Origin: an uncultured Bacteroides sp.
GTDB taxonomy: Bacteria; Bacteroidota; Bacteroidia; Bacteroidales; Bacteroidaceae
Reading direction: 5' to 3'
Assembly: GCA_958477465.1 (NCBI GenBank)
Contig: CAUEFX010000024.1
Span: 1-52,822, forward strand
DNA length: 52,822 nucleotides
The position numbers and the translations under genes are program-made. The notes under the pieces were generated by a model that was not told the origin of the DNA, ran no database searches, and saw only the letters and a list, made by a program, of their open reading frames with translations. The first letter of the stretch is position 1. Every line of letters begins with the position of its first letter. Below, in pieces: positions 50,632-52,822 of the stretch.

Positions 50632-52650
50632 ATGAAAGAGCTTCCATATATAACAATAGGCAGATTTCCTGTCCTGTTATTTATTATACTGTTGCTAAGT
50701 ACGCCTGCTATCTCCCAAAACAAGGAAATGGAAGAGTACAACGTCGATAGTACGCTCTACGTATACTACCAAGGATGTAAGGCTAATCTCCAATCCCCGA
50801 TCGTCTTATCCATGTCCGATACTCTATTCGCAATGGCTCAGGCCAAATCCGACCAAAGGATGCAAGCGGTCGCGCTCTCCACCAAGCTCGACCATTATTA
50901 CTTCACTGGTCAGGAAGACAGCATCATCGCATGGGTGGGCCGCGTAAAAAAGTTTGCGAAAGAGACCCGCCAACCGCAATATTATTATTTTTCCTGGGGG
51001 AAACGGTTGATTCTGTTTTATATCAAGAACGGAAAATACAACACAGCTCTTTATGAAGCCCAAAACATGCTGAAAGAGGCACAACTGGAAGACGATAAAG
51101 AAGGGCTTGTCTCTTGTTATGATTGCATCGGCGACATATACACATTAAAAGGATTCAGACAGCAAGCCATCGACGCCAAACTGAAAGCCATCGAAATAAT
51201 AGAGACGTACAACCTGAACGCCTACAATCTGCATAACAAATACATAACGGTCGTTCAGCAGTACAATGAGACAGGACAGTTGGAAAAGGCTATCGAGGTC
51301 ATAAAAAAAATGGAGAAGCTCGTACAAAACAACCAACAGGCATTCGAGCAGAAATTGCTGTATGCAACTTATTACAGAAAGACCGGCCAGTTGGAGAAAG
51401 CCCAAGAAAGTCTTGAAGAAGCGGAAGAGCTCTTCAAGCATGATAAAAGATTAGCCAACCGAAAGAAATTCTTGCTAACCGCAAAAGAGAATTATTACAG
51501 ACAGACCCATCAATATCAAAAAACGCTGCAAATTTTAGAAGAGAAGGAGAAAGTGGCAGACGAGATGGGAGAAGCACTATTGGGCCGGGAGACCAGAATG
51601 CTAAAAGGCAAGATATACTATCAGATGAAGCAAAAGGATTTGGCAGCCGATTATCTGTATGAATATATCGAACAGACTGACTCTATAAACAACATAAACG
51701 AACAGGCGGCCCTTGCTGAATTCACCTCACTGCTGAACTTCGAGAAAATCAAAACCGAGAAAAAAGAGTTAGAGCTAAAAGCAAGAGAGGCTCAATTAAA
51801 GCACAACCGCAGCTACATCCTGTTATTGTCGATTACTCTTTTCATCGGGTTTATTCTATTCTATAGAGAATTCTACCTGAACAAGAAATTGAAGCTCTCC
51901 AAGAAGTTGCTTCTTGTCAAAAACCAAGAACTGACGGAATCGGGAAACGAACTGCGCCAGGCCCGGGATAAAGCAGAAGAAGCCAGCAAAATGAAAACCT
52001 CATTCATCCGTAACATGACGCATGAGATACGGACTCCGCTCAACTCGATAGTCGGATTCTCCCAGGTCATTTCCGAGCAGTTCGAGAAGGATGACGAAAC
52101 GCATGAATTTGCCAATCTGATAGAAACGAACAGTGACAAATTATTGAGACTGATAGATGATGTATTGGAACTATCCGATTTGGAATCGAATGAAGACATG
52201 AAATTTGAGGATGTCAATGTCCATACCTGCTGCGAGCAGGCTTTATCCCAAGTCCGCCCTTATCTATCCCAGGATGTCGCTCTTGAGTTTCATTCGGAAA
52301 ATAGAGAACTTTTTATTCATACGAATAAAGAGGCTATATCCAAGATTCTTTTCAATTTGTTGCACAACGCCGCCAAATTCACAGAGAAAGGAAAGATTAT
52401 ACTCGCTTACTCTTTATCGGAAACAAAAGATCTGATTACTTTCAGTATTGCAGATACAGGTATAGGCGTACCTTCCGACAAGCAGGAAGAGATATTCGAA
52501 CGCTTCACCAAAGTGGATAGTTTTTCACAAGGGTGCGGACTCGGACTATCACTCAGTAAACTGTTGGCCCGAAAGTTAAAAGGCGATCTCGTAATAGACA
52601 AAGCAAATCAGGTAGGGAGCCGTTTCATACTAACCCTTCCCGTGCAATAG
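50632..52650 (+). CDS. TPR-containing sensor histidine kinase (copy 2)
   Basis: This is a 672-residue membrane kinase with the same layout as the one at 15514: signal peptide (to about AISQ), periplasmic TPR-like repeats (about 40-350), a transmembrane segment (about 394-412), a coiled coil, H-box NMTHEIRTPLNSI (His about 464), N-box LLHNAAKF (Asn about 579), G1 DTGIGVP and G2 GCGLGLS. In the H-box segment, 36 of 61 aligned residues match copy 1 by hand count. There is no receiver domain, and no response regulator in the window. Confidence 0.92.
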   Translation: MKELPYITIGRFPVLLFIILLLSTPAISQNKEMEEYNVDSTLYVYYQGCKANLQSPIVLSMSDTLFAMAQAKSDQRMQAVALSTKLDHYYFTGQEDSIIAWVGRVKKFAKETRQPQYYYFSWGKRLILFYIKNGKYNTALYEAQNMLKEAQLEDDKEGLVSCYDCIGDIYTLKGFRQQAIDAKLKAIEIIETYNLNAYNLHNKYITVVQQYNETGQLEKAIEVIKKMEKLVQNNQQAFEQKLLYATYYRKTGQLEKAQESLEEAEELFKHDKRLANRKKFLLTAKENYYRQTHQYQKTLQILEEKEKVADEMGEALLGRETRMLKGKIYYQMKQKDLAADYLYEYIEQTDSINNINEQAALAEFTSLLNFEKIKTEKKELELKAREAQLKHNRSYILLLSITLFIGFILFYREFYLNKKLKLSKKLLLVKNQELTESGNELRQARDKAEEASKMKTSFIRNMTHEIRTPLNSIVGFSQVISEQFEKDDETHEFANLIETNSDKLLRLIDDVLELSDLESNEDMKFEDVNVHTCCEQALSQVRPYLSQDVALEFHSENRELFIHTNKEAISKILFNLLHNAAKFTEKGKIILAYSLSETKDLITFSIADTGIGVPSDKQEEIFERFTKVDSFSQGCGLGLSLSKLLARKLKGDLVIDKANQVGSRFILTLPVQ

Positions 52651-52822
52651 CAAATCCCCATACGCACGGTGGTATAGCTGATGCCGACGTGAATGTGAAA
52701 CGAGGGATAAGGCGCACGGCCCTTTCATTTAAGAATGAAAACACCTAAGCGAAATTTACGTTTCACGGTTCAGGGCTGACGCATTAAAAATCTTTCATAG
52801 ATAAAAGTTCACAAAGTAGTTT
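52651..52822. other. Intergenic sequence at the right edge
   Basis: No gene was seen in these 172 bp. A weak 7-bp hairpin (52723-52729 with 52734-52740) may help end the kinase transcript. An 8-bp inverted pair GTGAAACG/CGTTTCAC lies at 52695-52702 and 52759-52766. Confidence 0.4.

Noticed and set aside
52695..52766. 8-bp inverted pair GTGAAACG/CGTTTCAC after the second kinase
   Set aside because: Too short and too far apart to claim an element; the window ends soon after.

Overview
The window looks like a chromosomal segment of a gut Bacteroides close to the B. thetaiotaomicron/B. fragilis group. The signs are Bacteroides-type promoters (TTG about 20 bases before TAnnTTTG), an N-succinylornithine transcarbamylase with the diagnostic proline, many SPII lipoproteins, TPR-linked histidine kinases, and gene blocks conserved in Bacteroidales (PorG-like gene/uppS/bamA/ompH/ompH/murI; PASTA/rluD/ddl; cdaA/folP). 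No rRNA, tRNA, IS element, integrase, CRISPR array or phage gene was seen.

Layout. 1-1206: non-coding, with a 39-bp inverted-repeat pair and an array of about 22-bp hairpin units. 1.2-5.7 kb (minus): prmC-recX, pyrE, SRPBCC protein, argH, Rieske-like lipoprotein. 5.7-14.6 kb (plus): ribD, then an envelope block of DUF6242 lipoprotein, PorG-like barrel, uppS, bamA, two ompH/skp genes and murI. 14.7-17.5 kb (minus): TPR histidine kinase followed by a fimbrillin-like lipoprotein. 17.7-22.6 kb: DUF2007 protein, aminotransferase (minus), then proB-proA-argF' (plus). 22.8-29.6 kb (minus): secreted pectate lyase, then a PASTA-rluD-ddl-acyltransferase-rhodanese operon. 30.3-32.8 kb: divergent rpmH and efp, then an alkaline phosphatase. 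32.9-34.0 kb (minus): SufT-like gene and lpxH.

34.1-38.1 kb is the only clearly accessory-looking stretch. It is AT-rich and holds a lipoprotein split by a frameshift, an outer-membrane barrel, and a membrane-anchored TPR/HTH regulator, preceded by paired TATTACC direct repeats that resemble OmpR/PhoB-type boxes.

38.2-45.8 kb: glycosyltransferase-radC (minus), pta-ackA (minus) divergent from lrgAB (plus), then a DUF2156 protein and a GNAT protein. 45.9-50.5 kb (minus): folP-cdaA-tldD-pmbA, where tldD carries a Tat-like signal peptide. 50.6-52.65 kb (plus): a second TPR histidine kinase, paralogous to the first, with the same 14-nt promoter core.

Most of the window is housekeeping: envelope assembly, arginine/proline/pyrimidine/folate/riboflavin synthesis and acetate metabolism. 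The most unusual items are the 34-38 kb module, the two repeat structures at the left end, the PorG-like gene in its T9SS-type neighbourhood, the paralogous kinases, and the Tat-tagged TldD. Identifications come from reading motifs and recalling families; no database search was run.
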